The notes under the pieces were generated by a model. It saw nothing but the letters and a program-made list of their open reading frames with translations. It was not told where the DNA came from and did not search any database. A program made the translations under genes and the position numbers. DNA of 64,000 nucleotides from Psychrobacter submarinus (GTDB lineage Bacteria; Pseudomonadota; Gammaproteobacteria; Pseudomonadales; Moraxellaceae). The stretch lies in the NCBI RefSeq assembly GCF_904846685.1, contig NZ_CAJHBQ010000001.1, positions 248,001 to 312,000 of the forward strand. Direction: 5' to 3'. Positions 38,372-49,315 of the stretch are shown here, piece after piece (within the stretch, counting starts at the first letter, position 1; every line of letters begins with the position of its first letter).

Positions 38372-39157
38372 TTATTGATAACGCTGTTGCTGCTGCCACA
38401 ACAGACGGCTTTGTAGCGGCTGATAATCGAGTAGCTGATCGATAAGTTGACGATGTAAGCGCGACCATGAGCTCAAAGTTGAGCTTTCGATACCGAGCTG
38501 AGTCATTGACAGTATTTCTTGACCACGAAACAAAGCGGCTGCTGAGGAAGAAAGGTCTGCTGACTCCTCTGCTACCACTGGTACAAAACCAGTATCAGCT
38601 AAGAATCGATAGCTAGTCTCTGCCTCGATAGCTTCTAAGTTACTATCCTGCGTTAAGCTCAGTGCAAAGCCTAACTCTTTAAATAAGTGCTGCTCGAATT
38701 GACGTAGACACAAGCGCAGCTCATCGGCTGTTAATGGCTGTTTGAGCAAATTTAAACTATCTTGATAATGTTGCCATAGCACTGGCATAGGATCTTCGCT
38801 AGGAAGTAGCTTCCATAATATCTCGTTGAGATATAAAGCCGCGTATTGCTGTTGACCGCGGATTTGACCATAGTGTGGGTTATGAGCAGCTGGCGATGTT
38901 ACTGCTGATGACTGGTTTGTTGCGGGAGTAGGCTCATCATTTAATAGGCGATCGAGCTGACTGAGGGTAATTTGGCTAAAAGTCTTAAGATCGCGCTTAC
39001 CGGTAGCAAACAGCTGTAGTGGTGCAAATAGCGGCGCGCCTTTTTTGCCAATACCATGTACGACGCCATGCTGCTGAGAAAAAAGGTAGTAGATCGCGCG
39101 TTTTTCTTGGTAGGAGCGCTGATGTAATAAATAACCGACTAATGCTTCATTGCGCAT
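38372..39157 (-). CDS. recO: DNA repair protein RecO
   Basis: A 261-residue protein with an OB-fold N-terminal domain (ALVGYLLHQRSYQEKRAIYYLF; GIGKKGAPLFAPLQLF) and a helical C-terminal domain (LRQFEQHLFKELGFAL). RecO works with RecR/RecF to load RecA on gapped DNA. It lacks the C-terminal zinc cysteines of some homologues, as other gammaproteobacterial RecO proteins do. It is the last gene of the lepA-lepB-DUF4845-rnc-era-recO block, 50 bp after era. Confidence 0.92.
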   Translation of the reverse strand: MRNEALVGYLLHQRSYQEKRAIYYLFSQQHGVVHGIGKKGAPLFAPLQLFATGKRDLKTFSQITLSQLDRLLNDEPTPATNQSSAVTSPAAHNPHYGQIRGQQQYAALYLNEILWKLLPSEDPMPVLWQHYQDSLNLLKQPLTADELRLCLRQFEQHLFKELGFALSLTQDSNLEAIEAETSYRFLADTGFVPVVAEESADLSSSAAALFRGQEILSMTQLGIESSTLSSWSRLHRQLIDQLLDYQPLQSRLLWQQQQRYQ

Positions 39158-39207
39158 CTATTATTACCTCAGCGTCAATTAGAGTGTTACTTGAGTGACA
39201 GCTTTTA

Positions 39208-40323
39208 TTAATACCCTAGGCTATTTAGAGCACGTTCATCATCTGACCAACCGCGTTTGACTTTAACCCAAAGCGTGAGCATGACTTTTTTGTCAAACAG
39301 CAGCTCCATATCTTTGCGAGCGTCTATACCCACTTGTTTAATGCGCTGACCTTTCTCGCCAATGACAATGGCTTTTTGACCACTACGCTCGACAAAGATA
39401 GTTGCATCAATAAAAGTCATAGCTTTGCGAGGACGCCCGGTTTTAGGGTCTTTATGCGCCGCTTCATCTTTAAAGCCATCAATTTGTACCGTCAGATCAT
39501 AGGGTACTTCATCTCCGGCGCTACGCATAATTTTTTCGCGGATAATTTCACTAGCTAAGAAACGCTCTGAGCGATCGGTGATTTGCTCCAGATCGTGAAT
39601 AGGATCTGCAACGGGCAAATGCGAAGCAATAACTTCTTGCAGGCGGTCTAGGTTTTGGCTCTTCAAAGCAGAAACCGGTACGATATCGGCAAAATCGAAG
39701 CTTTCATTGAACGTTTCGATTAACGGTAATATCACGCCCTTATCTTTTAGGGTATCGGCCTTATTGATAATCAAAACGATTTTTAGGTCAGTCTCACCCA
39801 GCTTTTGTAGAGTCAATAAATCATCTTCACGCCATTGATCTGAGTCTACTACAAACAGTACCAAATCCACATCTACTAAGGCTGATAATGCCGCCTTATT
39901 CATGCGCTCATTGATCGCGCGCACCTCATTGTGATGAATGCCTGGGGTATCCACGAACACCGCCTGCATCTCATTGGTACTCAAAATACCATGAATACGG
40001 TGGCGCGTCGTCTGCGGTTTACGTGAGGTAATAGAGAGCTTTTGACCCAAAAGATGGTTCATCAGCGTCGACTTACCTACGTTTGGACGTCCGACAATGG
40101 CCACATAACCGGCTTTGAAGTTCTCTGCAATGTCGTTGTGACTATTCGCTGAAAAGAAACTATCGATTGCGTCGTCATTATCAGTAGTGTTTAGTGTCTC
40201 GGCACTGTTGTCAGCATCATTAGCTGTTTGTGATTGCACAGCCGCTAACGACTCGCCTATCTTTCTACTGTTTTTAGGCGTGTTAATTTCGGTATTTGGC
40301 TCAGTTTCGTTATTTTGGCTCAT
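39208..40323 (-). CDS. era: GTPase Era
   Basis: A 371-residue GTPase that binds 16S rRNA and aids 30S assembly. The G1 motif is GRPNVGKST (about 77-85), G3 DTPGIH, G4 NKAD. The C-terminal KH domain includes IVIGEKGQRIKQVGIDARKD, and the end is KRGWSDDERALNSLGY. The first 70 residues are an acidic, Asn/Asp-rich, low-complexity extension; E. coli Era has 301 residues and no such tail. No later in-frame start exists before the G domain, so the extension looks real. It lies between rnc and recO. Confidence 0.96.
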   Translation of the reverse strand: MSQNNETEPNTEINTPKNSRKIGESLAAVQSQTANDADNSAETLNTTDNDDAIDSFFSANSHNDIAENFKAGYVAIVGRPNVGKSTLMNHLLGQKLSITSRKPQTTRHRIHGILSTNEMQAVFVDTPGIHHNEVRAINERMNKAALSALVDVDLVLFVVDSDQWREDDLLTLQKLGETDLKIVLIINKADTLKDKGVILPLIETFNESFDFADIVPVSALKSQNLDRLQEVIASHLPVADPIHDLEQITDRSERFLASEIIREKIMRSAGDEVPYDLTVQIDGFKDEAAHKDPKTGRPRKAMTFIDATIFVERSGQKAIVIGEKGQRIKQVGIDARKDMELLFDKKVMLTLWVKVKRGWSDDERALNSLGY

Positions 40324-40427
40324 ATTATTGGCTTTATCTTTAAGGTTAAAGTAATGACTTTTATAGTAAAAGAATTGATACTTTAAGGATAGTTATAAAA
40401 GGATAAGAGTAAAGAGTAAGGCTTATC

Positions 40428-41231
40428 TTAAGGGCGTTTTTTTATCGCTTTGGGGAGTTTGTGCAACTGATTGATCATCAGCTCAGCTGCTTTTTGTTCG
40501 GCGATACGGCGACTCTCGCCAGACTCAGTCACATCAGGGCACTGACTGATATTTACCTGACAGCGAACAACAAAAATCTGATGCGGAGCGTTACCGCGAG
40601 TTTCTATTAATTCATAAACCGGAAGCTCGAACTGCTTAGATTGTAGCCATTCTTGCAGACGGCTTTTGGCGTCTTTTAGCACTTTTTGTTCATTGACGTT
40701 TTCTATCAGCTCACCATACCAATCCAGCACGCAATTACGGGTAATATTAATATCTTGACTATCGAGATATATCGCGCCGATTAATGACTCTACCGCGTCG
40801 GCTAAAATAGAAGCACGGTTACGACCGCCGCCCTTACGCTCGCCAACACCGAGTATGAGATGATTCGACAGCTCTAGGTTTTGCGCTATGATGACCAGCG
40901 ACTCTTGGCGAACCAAAGTCGCGCGCATACGTGTCAGGCGTCCTTCGTTTTGCGTAGGATAACGATGGTATAGAGCTTCACCTACGATCATTCCGAGCAG
41001 CGCATCCCCTAAGAACTCTAAGCGCTCGTAGTTTGTTTTACTATCAAAAGAGCGATGAGTCAAAGCCAGCTTAGGTAAGCTTGGATCATTAAAAACATAT
41101 CCAAGCTTGCGCATCAGCACTTCTAAGCCCTGAATAAAACTTGGGGTTAATGTTAGCGCGTCAGTAACGGTGCTTGTTTTATGACTAGCAGGCACGGGCT
41201 TTGCTTTATGCTGCGGCGGATTTGATTTCAT
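40428..41231 (-). CDS. rnc: Ribonuclease III
   Basis: A 267-residue double-strand-specific endoribonuclease. The RNase III signature NYERLEFLGDALLGMI (88-103) carries catalytic acidic residues, and the second catalytic segment is ADAVESLIGAIYLD. A C-terminal dsRNA-binding domain ends with GESRRIAEQKAAELMI. The N-terminus has about 40 extra polar residues (E. coli: 226). It processes rRNA precursors and many mRNAs. It lies 104 bp upstream of era in the conserved order. Confidence 0.97.
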   Translation of the reverse strand: MKSNPPQHKAKPVPASHKTSTVTDALTLTPSFIQGLEVLMRKLGYVFNDPSLPKLALTHRSFDSKTNYERLEFLGDALLGMIVGEALYHRYPTQNEGRLTRMRATLVRQESLVIIAQNLELSNHLILGVGERKGGGRNRASILADAVESLIGAIYLDSQDINITRNCVLDWYGELIENVNEQKVLKDAKSRLQEWLQSKQFELPVYELIETRGNAPHQIFVVRCQVNISQCPDVTESGESRRIAEQKAAELMINQLHKLPKAIKKRP

Positions 41232-41284
41232 GCGTGGCTTTTGGCTATCCTTTTATCGTATTAATATAGCAGCTTAGTGAGTGC

Positions 41285-41671
41285 TTATTCTGCTGACGTC
41301 CCATCGATATCGCCTTCAAAGCGATTGACGATATCAACGTTTGCAAAAAAGTTATTGGTTTCTTGGTAATTTTTATAAATCGCCAATTGTCCTGGTTTTT
41401 TATTCGTAAAGGTAAAAATATCTTGGGCTACAGTATCGTAGTAAGCGTTGATATTCAGTTGTCTATTGACGCGTTCAATATACTGAGTCGATGTCTCGTT
41501 ATTAGCATTCGCTTCTTTTAACTGAGCCGCTAATAGCTTCGTCAATTGATAATCGCCCACTTGCGCAGGCGCAATAGCTAAGGTTAGCTTACCTGCTATG
41601 ACGATAATGATTAATAATAAAATTATACTAGTCACACTGCCGCGCTGTGCAGATAAACTGTTTTGCTTCAT
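41285..41671 (-). CDS. DUF4845 membrane protein
   Basis: A 128-residue protein with a short basic N-terminus, one membrane segment (about 12-34, SVTSIILLLIIIVIAGKLTL) and a roughly 90-residue soluble part. Size, topology and position between lepB and rnc match the DUF4845 proteins of Pseudomonas and Acinetobacter. The N-terminal segment resembles pilin-like single-helix anchors but there is no prepilin cleavage motif. The function is unknown; the conserved position beside signal peptidase I and RNase III is its best clue. Confidence 0.88.
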   Translation of the reverse strand: MKQNSLSAQRGSVTSIILLLIIIVIAGKLTLAIAPAQVGDYQLTKLLAAQLKEANANNETSTQYIERVNRQLNINAYYDTVAQDIFTFTNKKPGQLAIYKNYQETNNFFANVDIVNRFEGDIDGTSAE

Positions 41672-41718
41672 CCTTACGCTTCCTATATAAAATGGGTAAG
41701 CTGAGTAAGCTGGTATCG

Positions 41719-42624
41719 TTAGTCGATGGAGCCATTGCGATCAAAAGTTGGCATACTTAGACCAGGCGGCTTATGCATCCAAATATAAACAGCTTTTCCG
41801 GCTAAGTTCTCATCAGGAACAAATCCCCAAAAACGGCCATCTAAGCTGCGGTCACGATTATCACCCATGACAAAATATTCATTTTCAGGAACCGTGATAC
41901 GCCACTGATTCCCAGCCGAGCTCACTACCTCTGACGCTTGCTGCTGTAAAAAAGGCGCATATTGTGAGCTGTTCATGCCTTTTAGATAGCGAACCAGATG
42001 CTCATGCTCGCCTTGCGTCTCTTTAAAATACTGCGCTTGCTCTTCTTCTAACTGCCCCATTCTCATCGCTTCGGCGTCAGTTAGCACTTCACCTGGCGCA
42101 ATCTGACCTGCTGGATACAGCTGTGAGGTCAATTCCGGATTGGCAGCAAAGTCGACAGACTCTGTTTTTACCTCTGTACCATTGATAGCAAGAGTACCAT
42201 TGTCATAACTGACTGTATCACCCGGCAGGCCAATAACGCGCTTGATATAATGCACACTTGGATTTTCAGGATAACGAAATACAGCGACATCGCCGTGCTC
42301 AGGATCACCTGTATCAATAACTTTACTATAAGTTAAAGGCAAGCGCACGCCATAAGCAAACTTATTTACCGCAATGAAATCGCCAGTATATAGCGTCGGC
42401 ACCATAGAAGAGGATGGAATATTAAAAGGCTCAATCAAAAAAGAGCGTACAATTAAGACCACTGCCAGTACTGGAAAAAAGTCATAGGCCCAGCGCACTA
42501 GTAGGTTTTCTTCGCCGGGACCACGCGTTTTTCGTTGCTTCAAGGCCAGTTTATCTAATAGCCAAATCAGCCCTAAACCTAGCGTTAGTGGCACTAAAAT
42601 TAAGTTAAAATCAAAATCCATCAA
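41719..42624 (-). CDS. lepB: Signal peptidase I
   Basis: A 301-residue serine-lysine protease of the inner membrane. It has two N-terminal hydrophobic segments. Box B carries the catalytic serine (NIPSSSMVPTL, about Ser73), box D the lysine (HYIKRVIGLPGD) and box E GDNRDRSLDGRFWGFVP. It removes signal peptides from most exported proteins, including those of the OmpA-like porin and transglycosylase above. It lies 109 bp after lepA, the usual lepA-lepB order. Confidence 0.97.
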   Translation of the reverse strand: MMDFDFNLILVPLTLGLGLIWLLDKLALKQRKTRGPGEENLLVRWAYDFFPVLAVVLIVRSFLIEPFNIPSSSMVPTLYTGDFIAVNKFAYGVRLPLTYSKVIDTGDPEHGDVAVFRYPENPSVHYIKRVIGLPGDTVSYDNGTLAINGTEVKTESVDFAANPELTSQLYPAGQIAPGEVLTDAEAMRMGQLEEEQAQYFKETQGEHEHLVRYLKGMNSSQYAPFLQQQASEVVSSAGNQWRITVPENEYFVMGDNRDRSLDGRFWGFVPDENLAGKAVYIWMHKPPGLSMPTFDRNGSID

Positions 42625-42733
42625 AGTGCCCTTCAGCTATCAAAAAATGACTCATTTTGCCACATTCACTTTATCGCTTCGTTTAAAACCGTAACTATTC
42701 TGATATCAAACCATCGGTAGTCGTAATGATTTA

Positions 42734-44533
42734 TTAACTATCGACCTGCAATACTGCTAAGAAGGCTTCTTGTGGTATCTCCACATTACCTACTTGCTTC
42801 ATGCGTTTTTTACCTGCTTTTTGCTTAGATAACAGCTTTTTCTTACGCGAAACATCACCGCCGTAACACTTAGCCAAGACGTCTTTACGCATCGCTTTGA
42901 CCGTGCTACGACCAATAATCTGACTGCCAATCGCGGCCTGAATTGCGACATCGAACATCTGGCGCGGGATCAGCTCTTTCATCTTACCCACTAGCTGATT
43001 ACCACGGAAACGCGCTTGATCTTGATGCACAATCATCGCTAGGGCGTCGACTTTATCGCCGTTAATCAGCACATCAACCTTGACCAGTTTATCGACTTGA
43101 TAGCGCTCAAAGTTATAATCTAAGGATGCAAAGCCGCGTGAGACTGACTTGAGTCGATCAAAGAAATCCATGACCACCTCGGCCATTGGAATATCAAAAA
43201 TAAGCTGTACTTGCTTACCCATAAAGCGCATATCGACCTGTACACCGCGGCGCTCAATACATAGGGTCATAACGTTACCCAGATAGTCTTGCGGCACTAA
43301 TATCTGACAGCGCGCTATCGGCTCACGAAACTCTTCGATATTGTTGGGCTCAGGGAGTTTTGATGGATTATCAACGTAGATCACCTCGCCATCTTTCTTT
43401 TCTATCTCATAGATAACCGAAGGCGCTGTGGTGATTAGATCCAAGTCATATTCGCGCTCAAGACGCTCTTGGATAATCTCCATGTGCAGCATACCCAAAA
43501 AGCCGCAGCGAAAACCAAACCCTAGCGCATCAGAAGTGTCTGGCTCAAAAAACAGTGACGCATCATTGATTTGCAGTTTTTTCAGCGCTTCGCGGAACTT
43601 TTCAAAATCGTTAGAATCTACCGGAAACATCCCTGAATAGACCTGCGGAGTGATTTGCTTAAACCCTGGAATACGATCGACGTCAGGCGTTTTTTCATGA
43701 GTGATAGTGTCCCCTACTGGCGCGCCAGCGATATCTTTGATCCCAGCGATGATAAAGCCAACTTCACCCGCCTCTAAAATACCAGTATCTAAAGGCTTAG
43801 GGGTAAATACACCAATTGAGCTGACCGGATGCGATTCTTGGGTCGATTTGATATAAATCTTATCGCCCTTACGCACAGTACCTTCACGGACTCTCACTAA
43901 AGACACAACACCCAAATAGCTATCAAACCAAGAGTCAATAATGAGCGCTTGTAGCGGCGCGTCGCGATCGCCTGTCGGTGCTGGGATACGCTCAACTAGC
44001 GCCTCTAATAACGCCTCCACGCCCAAGCCTGACTTGGCAGAAACACGAGGGGCATCGATTGCCTCTATGCCGATAATATCTTCAATTTCTTGAATAACGC
44101 GCTCAGGCTCCACTTGCGGTAGATCAATCTTGTTAAGGACAGCCATGACTTCTAGGCCCTGATCGACTGCGGTATAACAGTTGGCAACCGACTGCGCCTC
44201 AACGCCTTGCGCCGCGTCAACGACTAACAGCGCGCCTTCACAAGCCGCTAATGAGCGCGATACTTCATAAGAAAAATCGACGTGACCTGGCGTATCAATA
44301 AAGTTTAGCTGATAACGCTCACCATTAGGATGGTCATAATATAGCGTGACCGACTGCGCTTTAATGGTGATACCGCGCTCACGCTCGATGTCCATAGAGT
44401 CAAGCACTTGCGCCTGCATCTCACGATCTTGCAGCGCGCCGCACATCTGAATAAAACGATCAGCAAGGGTCGACTTGCCATGATCAATGTGGGCAATGAT
44501 AGAAAAATTACGAATATTGGCTAATGCAGTCAC
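42734..44533 (-). CDS. lepA: Elongation factor 4 (LepA)
   Basis: A 599-residue ribosomal GTPase with G1 [13 protein letters not shown] (15-27), G3 [12 protein letters not shown] and G4 [11 protein letters not shown]. The unique C-terminal domain ends [20 protein letters not shown], the LepA signature. It back-translocates or remodels ribosomes and affects 30S assembly. The length is exactly typical. It heads the minus-strand block running to recO. Confidence 0.98.
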   Translation of the reverse strand: MTALANIRNFSIIAHIDHGKSTLADRFIQMCGALQDREMQAQVLDSMDIERERGITIKAQSVTLYYDHPNGERYQLNFIDTPGHVDFSYEVSRSLAACEGALLVVDAAQGVEAQSVANCYTAVDQGLEVMAVLNKIDLPQVEPERVIQEIEDIIGIEAIDAPRVSAKSGLGVEALLEALVERIPAPTGDRDAPLQALIIDSWFDSYLGVVSLVRVREGTVRKGDKIYIKSTQESHPVSSIGVFTPKPLDTGILEAGEVGFIIAGIKDIAGAPVGDTITHEKTPDVDRIPGFKQITPQVYSGMFPVDSNDFEKFREALKKLQINDASLFFEPDTSDALGFGFRCGFLGMLHMEIIQERLEREYDLDLITTAPSVIYEIEKKDGEVIYVDNPSKLPEPNNIEEFREPIARCQILVPQDYLGNVMTLCIERRGVQVDMRFMGKQVQLIFDIPMAEVVMDFFDRLKSVSRGFASLDYNFERYQVDKLVKVDVLINGDKVDALAMIVHQDQARFRGNQLVGKMKELIPRQMFDVAIQAAIGSQIIGRSTVKAMRKDVLAKCYGGDVSRKKKLLSKQKAGKKRMKQVGNVEIPQEAFLAVLQVDS

Positions 44534-44860
44534 AAAGCGCCTACTAAATAAAGGATGATTGGATCGTAGTTGTTAGTTGCAAAATCGCGTCTCTAGCATT
44601 TATTACAACGTACTTATACGTGCAGGTATTCTAGCAGTTTTTGGCTCTAAAGTAAGGCGATTTTATTTGACAAGATTGGTGCATAACAAAAAACGAGCGT
44701 TTTTGATGGAGTCATTCTCGATTGAGTATAAACATTGATTATAAATAAAGAAAGGCCTGATACCATTAACAAACGGCGCAACACGATTTGTCGACTCTAT
44801 GCTTGAGGTAAAATTTCAGGCAAAAAAAAACCAACCGCTAAGGATTGGCTTTTTTGAATA
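44534..44860. other. lepA upstream spacer
   Basis: A 327-bp gap between the tRNA-Met gene and lepA on the minus strand. Apart from the tRNA terminator at its upper end, it presumably holds the lepA promoter, which I could not locate with confidence. Confidence 0.4.
44822..44855 (-). terminator. Terminator of the tRNA-Met gene
   Basis: On the minus strand, a stem formed by AAGCCAATCC and GGTTGG (with a G-U pair) is followed by nine T residues, starting just after the tRNA CCA end. Confidence 0.8.
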
Positions 44861-44937
44861 TGGTGGCGATGAAGAGACTTGAACTCTTGACCTCACGATT
44901 ATGAGTCGTGCGCTCTAACCAGCTGAGCTACATCGCC
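44861..44937 (-). tRNA. tRNA-Met (anticodon CAU, elongator type)
   Basis: Reading the minus strand, the RNA starts GGCGATGTAGCTCAGCTGG and pairs a 7-bp acceptor stem with CATCGCC, followed by ACCA encoded in the DNA. The anticodon loop reads CTCATAA, and the T-arm is AAGAG-TTCAAGT-CTCTT. The paired first base and overall similarity to elongator tRNA-Met (GGCTACGTAGCTCAG...) argue against initiator tRNA. A CAU anticodon could also be tRNA-Ile2 after lysidine modification; the sequence better fits elongator Met. It has its own promoter and terminator. Confidence 0.93.
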
Positions 44938-44951
44938 ATTTAAGGCTCGGT

Positions 44952-44980
44952 ATAATACCGATAGCATCGACTTGCGTCAA
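44952..44980 (-). promoter_or_regulatory. Sigma-70 promoter of tRNA-Met
   Basis: On the minus strand TTGACG (44975-44980) and TATTAT (44952-44957) are separated by exactly 17 bp, with a GC-rich discriminator (ACCGAGCC), as for growth-rate-regulated stable RNA genes. Confidence 0.85.
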
Positions 44981-45056
44981 CCCCAATCTGACATTTTTTG
45001 CAAAAAAACTGCTTTAACTGCTGAAATAAATTAGCAAACCTAATAAGCAAAATAGG

Positions 45057-45430
<374 letters not shown>

Positions 45431-45435
45431 GCGCT

Positions 45436-45441
45436 AGTATA
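45436..45441 (-). promoter_or_regulatory. -10 element of rnpB
   Basis: TATACT on the minus strand, placed 6-8 bp before the expected RNA start; the -35 region (TTCCCA or TCCCAT) is weak. Confidence 0.55.
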
Positions 45442-45522
45442 GCAAAACTAACGCCTGTATGGGAATGTCTTTTCAGCTTATTTTTAGAATGACTTTAATG
45501 ACCTTAAAAGCATTTTAAACAC

Positions 45523-46239
45523 TTAGATAAACGCTGTTGGCAAGGCTATGTCAGCATCATCTGAATGTTCATTTGCTTGTTTGGCCAAAACCAGCCAGTG
45601 CGCTTTGGGATAATAGCGCGCCAAATACGCCTGCAAAAAATCAATGGTACTATTTGCAATCTCAGCATCCGTTTGCTCAGCATCATCATGGATATGATTG
45701 TAAATCACACTATGGATCATTAAGCCGCGCGATTTTATGGCTTCTAAGCTTAGTAACGTATGATTGATGCTGCCCAGTCGGCCAGAGGTGACCAAGACGA
45801 TAGGATAGCCTTGCTCAGCGATATAATCCAAGGTTAATAGTTGCTCATTTATCGGTACCAGTAGCCCGCCTGCCCCTTCAAGCAACACCATCTCATAATC
45901 GGCTTGTAGTGCTTTGGTGGCATCAGTAATCACATTGATGTTAAGAGGCTGATTGGCCAATGCTGCGGACAGATGCGGTGACGCAGGCTTCTCATAGCGA
46001 TAAGGACAGGTGGTAAAGTCCAGATCGCATGGCTGTAATGGCATCTGCATCAATTGACGGTGACTTAAAATATCATCCGCAATGCCTAGTTCGCCATCTG
46101 CTTGTTTACTGATGCCTGTTTGCACCAATTTTTGCGTGATAACGTTCACACCCTGCTGCATCAACGCTTTGGCAAGTAGACCCGTGGCATAGGTTTTGCC
46201 GATATCGGTATCAATGCCGGATACAAATAGCACGCTCAT
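45523..46239 (-). CDS. bioD: Dethiobiotin synthetase
   Basis: A 238-residue ATP-dependent enzyme that closes the ureido ring of dethiobiotin. The P-loop is SGIDTDIGKTYATGLLA (6-22), and the second substrate segment is LLEGAGGLLVPIN. The start codon lies 2 bp after the bioA stop, so bioA-bioD form one operon. The other biotin genes (bioB, F, C, H) are not in the window. Confidence 0.96.
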   Translation of the reverse strand: MSVLFVSGIDTDIGKTYATGLLAKALMQQGVNVITQKLVQTGISKQADGELGIADDILSHRQLMQMPLQPCDLDFTTCPYRYEKPASPHLSAALANQPLNINVITDATKALQADYEMVLLEGAGGLLVPINEQLLTLDYIAEQGYPIVLVTSGRLGSINHTLLSLEAIKSRGLMIHSVIYNHIHDDAEQTDAEIANSTIDFLQAYLARYYPKAHWLVLAKQANEHSDDADIALPTAFI

Positions 46240-46241
46240 GG

Positions 46242-47561
46242 TTAACCTCGATGTTCTAAATATTTACGTACTACTTTTAGCAGCGCTTGGCATAAGGTGG
46301 TCAGCTCGTCATTTGTAACCACATAAGGCGGCATGATGTATACCAACTTACCAAAGGGTCTGACCCAGATGCCATGATCAATCAATAAAGACTGAAAAAT
46401 GGGCATATCAACCGCTTCATACAACTCAATCACAGCAACTGCCCCCAAACAACGTACCTCGGCAACACCTGCCAGCTGCGCAGCTGGCGTCAGGTCTTGC
46501 TCCATCGTACGTTGCATATTGGCAGTACGCGTTTCGATATCATAAGACAGGATCAAATCAATCGATGCACAGGCGACCGCACAGGCGAGCGGATTACCCA
46601 TAAAAGTCGGGCCATGCATCAGCGCTGGACAGTCACTATTATGAATGGTATCGGCAATATGACGAGTACAGAGCGTTGCGGCAAAAGTCATATAGCCACC
46701 CGTCAGCGCTTTACCAATGGTCATGATGTCAGGGGTAATGCTGGCATGCTCACAGGCAAATAACTTTCCACTACGCCCAAATCCAGTAGCAATCTCATCC
46801 GCTATCAAGAGTACATTGTACTTATCACAAAGTGCGCGTAATAGCCGCAAATATTCAGGGCTATAAAAACGCATACCACCTGCGCCCTGAATAATTGGCT
46901 CAATGATAAAACCTGCCAGCTGCTCACCATACTCTACAAAAAACTGAGCTAATGACTCACGATCATCTGCCGTCAATGCGCGATCAAAGCCAAGTGGCGG
47001 TGCTGAGACAAAATGCTGCATCGGTAGCTGCTTGCCATACAGACTGTGCATCCCATTGACAGGATCACAGACACTCATGGCGTGCCACGTATCACCGTAA
47101 TAGCCTGAATGGGTCGAGGCAAACTGTTGCTTGTTTGGGCGCTTAGCAGCTACTTGATATTGCAGCGCCATTTTTAGTGCCACTTCTACGGCGATACTGC
47201 CACTGTCAGCATAAAAAATCGCATCGAGACCAGAAGGCACAATATCGAGTAGCTTTTTGCCCAGATCGATCGCTGGCTGATGGGTCAAGCCACCAAACAT
47301 CACATGCGCCATTTTACCCAGCTGCTGAGTCAGTGCGTCATTTAGCTTAGGATGATTGTAGCCATGGACGCTCGCCCACCATGACGACATACCATCAATC
47401 AGGCGCGTGCCGTCTTCAGTAATGATATAAATCCCTTCAGCGCGATCGATAACGATATTGGAATAGGTGGGTGGTAAGCTGGCATATGGATGCCAAAGAT
47501 GTTGCTGATCAAACTCATTCGTTGCTAGGATAGCTGTGGCGGTCGTGGTTTTTTTGGTCAT
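46242..47561 (-). CDS. bioA: Adenosylmethionine-8-amino-7-oxononanoate aminotransferase
   Basis: About 439 residues from the ATG at 47561 (MTKKTTTATA), preceded by AGGGACG; an in-frame TTG ten codons upstream is less likely. It is a class III PLP aminotransferase converting KAPA to DAPA with SAM as amino donor. Family segments include HLWHPYASLP near the N-terminus, MSSWWASVHGYNHP, LIADEIATGFGRSGKLFACE (PLP-binding Asp) and the Schiff-base lysine in MTIGKALTGGYMT. It is followed directly by bioD. Confidence 0.96.
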   Translation of the reverse strand: MTKKTTTATAILATNEFDQQHLWHPYASLPPTYSNIVIDRAEGIYIITEDGTRLIDGMSSWWASVHGYNHPKLNDALTQQLGKMAHVMFGGLTHQPAIDLGKKLLDIVPSGLDAIFYADSGSIAVEVALKMALQYQVAAKRPNKQQFASTHSGYYGDTWHAMSVCDPVNGMHSLYGKQLPMQHFVSAPPLGFDRALTADDRESLAQFFVEYGEQLAGFIIEPIIQGAGGMRFYSPEYLRLLRALCDKYNVLLIADEIATGFGRSGKLFACEHASITPDIMTIGKALTGGYMTFAATLCTRHIADTIHNSDCPALMHGPTFMGNPLACAVACASIDLILSYDIETRTANMQRTMEQDLTPAAQLAGVAEVRCLGAVAVIELYEAVDMPIFQSLLIDHGIWVRPFGKLVYIMPPYVVTNDELTTLCQALLKVVRKYLEHRG

Positions 47562-47615
47562 CGTATCGTCCCTAAAGCGTTGTAAACCCAAACGTCATCA
47601 ATCGCTTATCAATAT

Positions 47616-47867
<252 letters not shown>

Positions 47868-47941
47868 CTACCCCTTTATGATTTTGTGGTTACCGTTTTA
47901 AAAATACGCTTCGTTAGTGATAAAAGCCAATACTTGCTAAT

Positions 47942-48502
<561 letters not shown>

Positions 48503-48546
48503 CTAGCAAATTTAGCAGTGATTGAACACTCAGTTTATTCGCTTTT

Positions 48547-48593
48547 GCGAGCTTAGACTACAATAGTAACGACTACATTTGTCCTAAGCTCGC
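48547..48593. repeat. 10-bp inverted repeat in the coaD-smpB spacer
   Basis: GCGAGCTTAG (48547-48556) and CTAAGCTCGC (48584-48593) are perfect inverted arms separated by 27 nt, in a 296-bp divergent spacer. A T-rich stretch follows on the plus strand, but the loop is long for a terminator. Confidence 0.6.
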
Positions 48594-48762
48594 TTTACCC
48601 TTTTTAACTATCGATTTGTTACAATACTCGCTCGACTCATCCGTTTTATAACCACAAGCTAATGATGACATTAGTGGGTTAGGATGAGGAACAGTAAGAC
48701 TAAAGCGTTAAGTTCAAGTCAGCACATTTAAAACAGCAACTTAACGTTTTGAGGGAGAAATT

Positions 48763-49239
48763 ATGTCAAAAAAATCTAAAAAACCGGACAACCAAATTGC
48801 CAGTAATAAAAAAGCGCGGCACGAGTATTTTATTGAAGAGACTTTTGAGGCAGGATTGTCACTGCAAGGCTGGGAGGTCAAGTCCATTCGCGCCGGCAAA
48901 ATGACCATTACCGAAGCTTATATTATCTTTCGTAATAATGAGGCTTTTTTGTTTGGTGCCCATATTCAGCCGTTAATCTCCAGCTCTACGCACGTCAACC
49001 CTGACACCACGCGCACGCGTAAGCTACTACTTAATCGCCGCGAGATCGATAAGCTTTACGGCGCAGTTAATCAAAAAGGCTATGCTTGCGTGCCCTTATC
49101 CTGCTACTGGAAGCGCTCAATGGTGAAGTGTCAGATCGGACTTGCCGTTGGTAAAAAGCAGCATGATAAACGTAAAACCTTAAAAGATCGCGACTGGGAG
49201 CGTGATAAGCAGCGCGGCTTTAAACAGCATTTGGGTTAA
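48763..49239 (+). CDS. smpB: SsrA-binding protein SmpB
   Basis: A 158-residue tmRNA-binding protein used in trans-translation. Signature segments are [31 protein letters not shown] and the C-terminal [19 protein letters not shown], which enters the mRNA channel. A strong ribosome-binding sequence (GAGGGAG) precedes the ATG. The partner RNA gene ssrA is not in the window. Confidence 0.97.
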   Translation: MSKKSKKPDNQIASNKKARHEYFIEETFEAGLSLQGWEVKSIRAGKMTITEAYIIFRNNEAFLFGAHIQPLISSSTHVNPDTTRTRKLLLNRREIDKLYGAVNQKGYACVPLSCYWKRSMVKCQIGLAVGKKQHDKRKTLKDRDWERDKQRGFKQHLG

Positions 49240-49261
49240 GTCATTTATAGTGGTTTAATAC

Positions 49262-49293
49262 AAAAAGGACGACTTTTATAAGCCGTCCTTTTT
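49262..49293. terminator. Bidirectional terminator between smpB and the RarD-like gene
   Basis: A 10-bp perfect stem (AAAAAGGACG / CGTCCTTTTT) with a 12-nt loop and T-runs on both strands, between convergent genes. Confidence 0.9.
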
Positions 49294-49315
49294 TTAGTTT
49301 TATTAATTTTAAATG

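Noticed and set aside
44667-44672. TTGACA on the plus strand as a -35 element
   Set aside because: No -10-like sequence at suitable spacing and no plus-strand gene follows before the tRNA and rnpB region.
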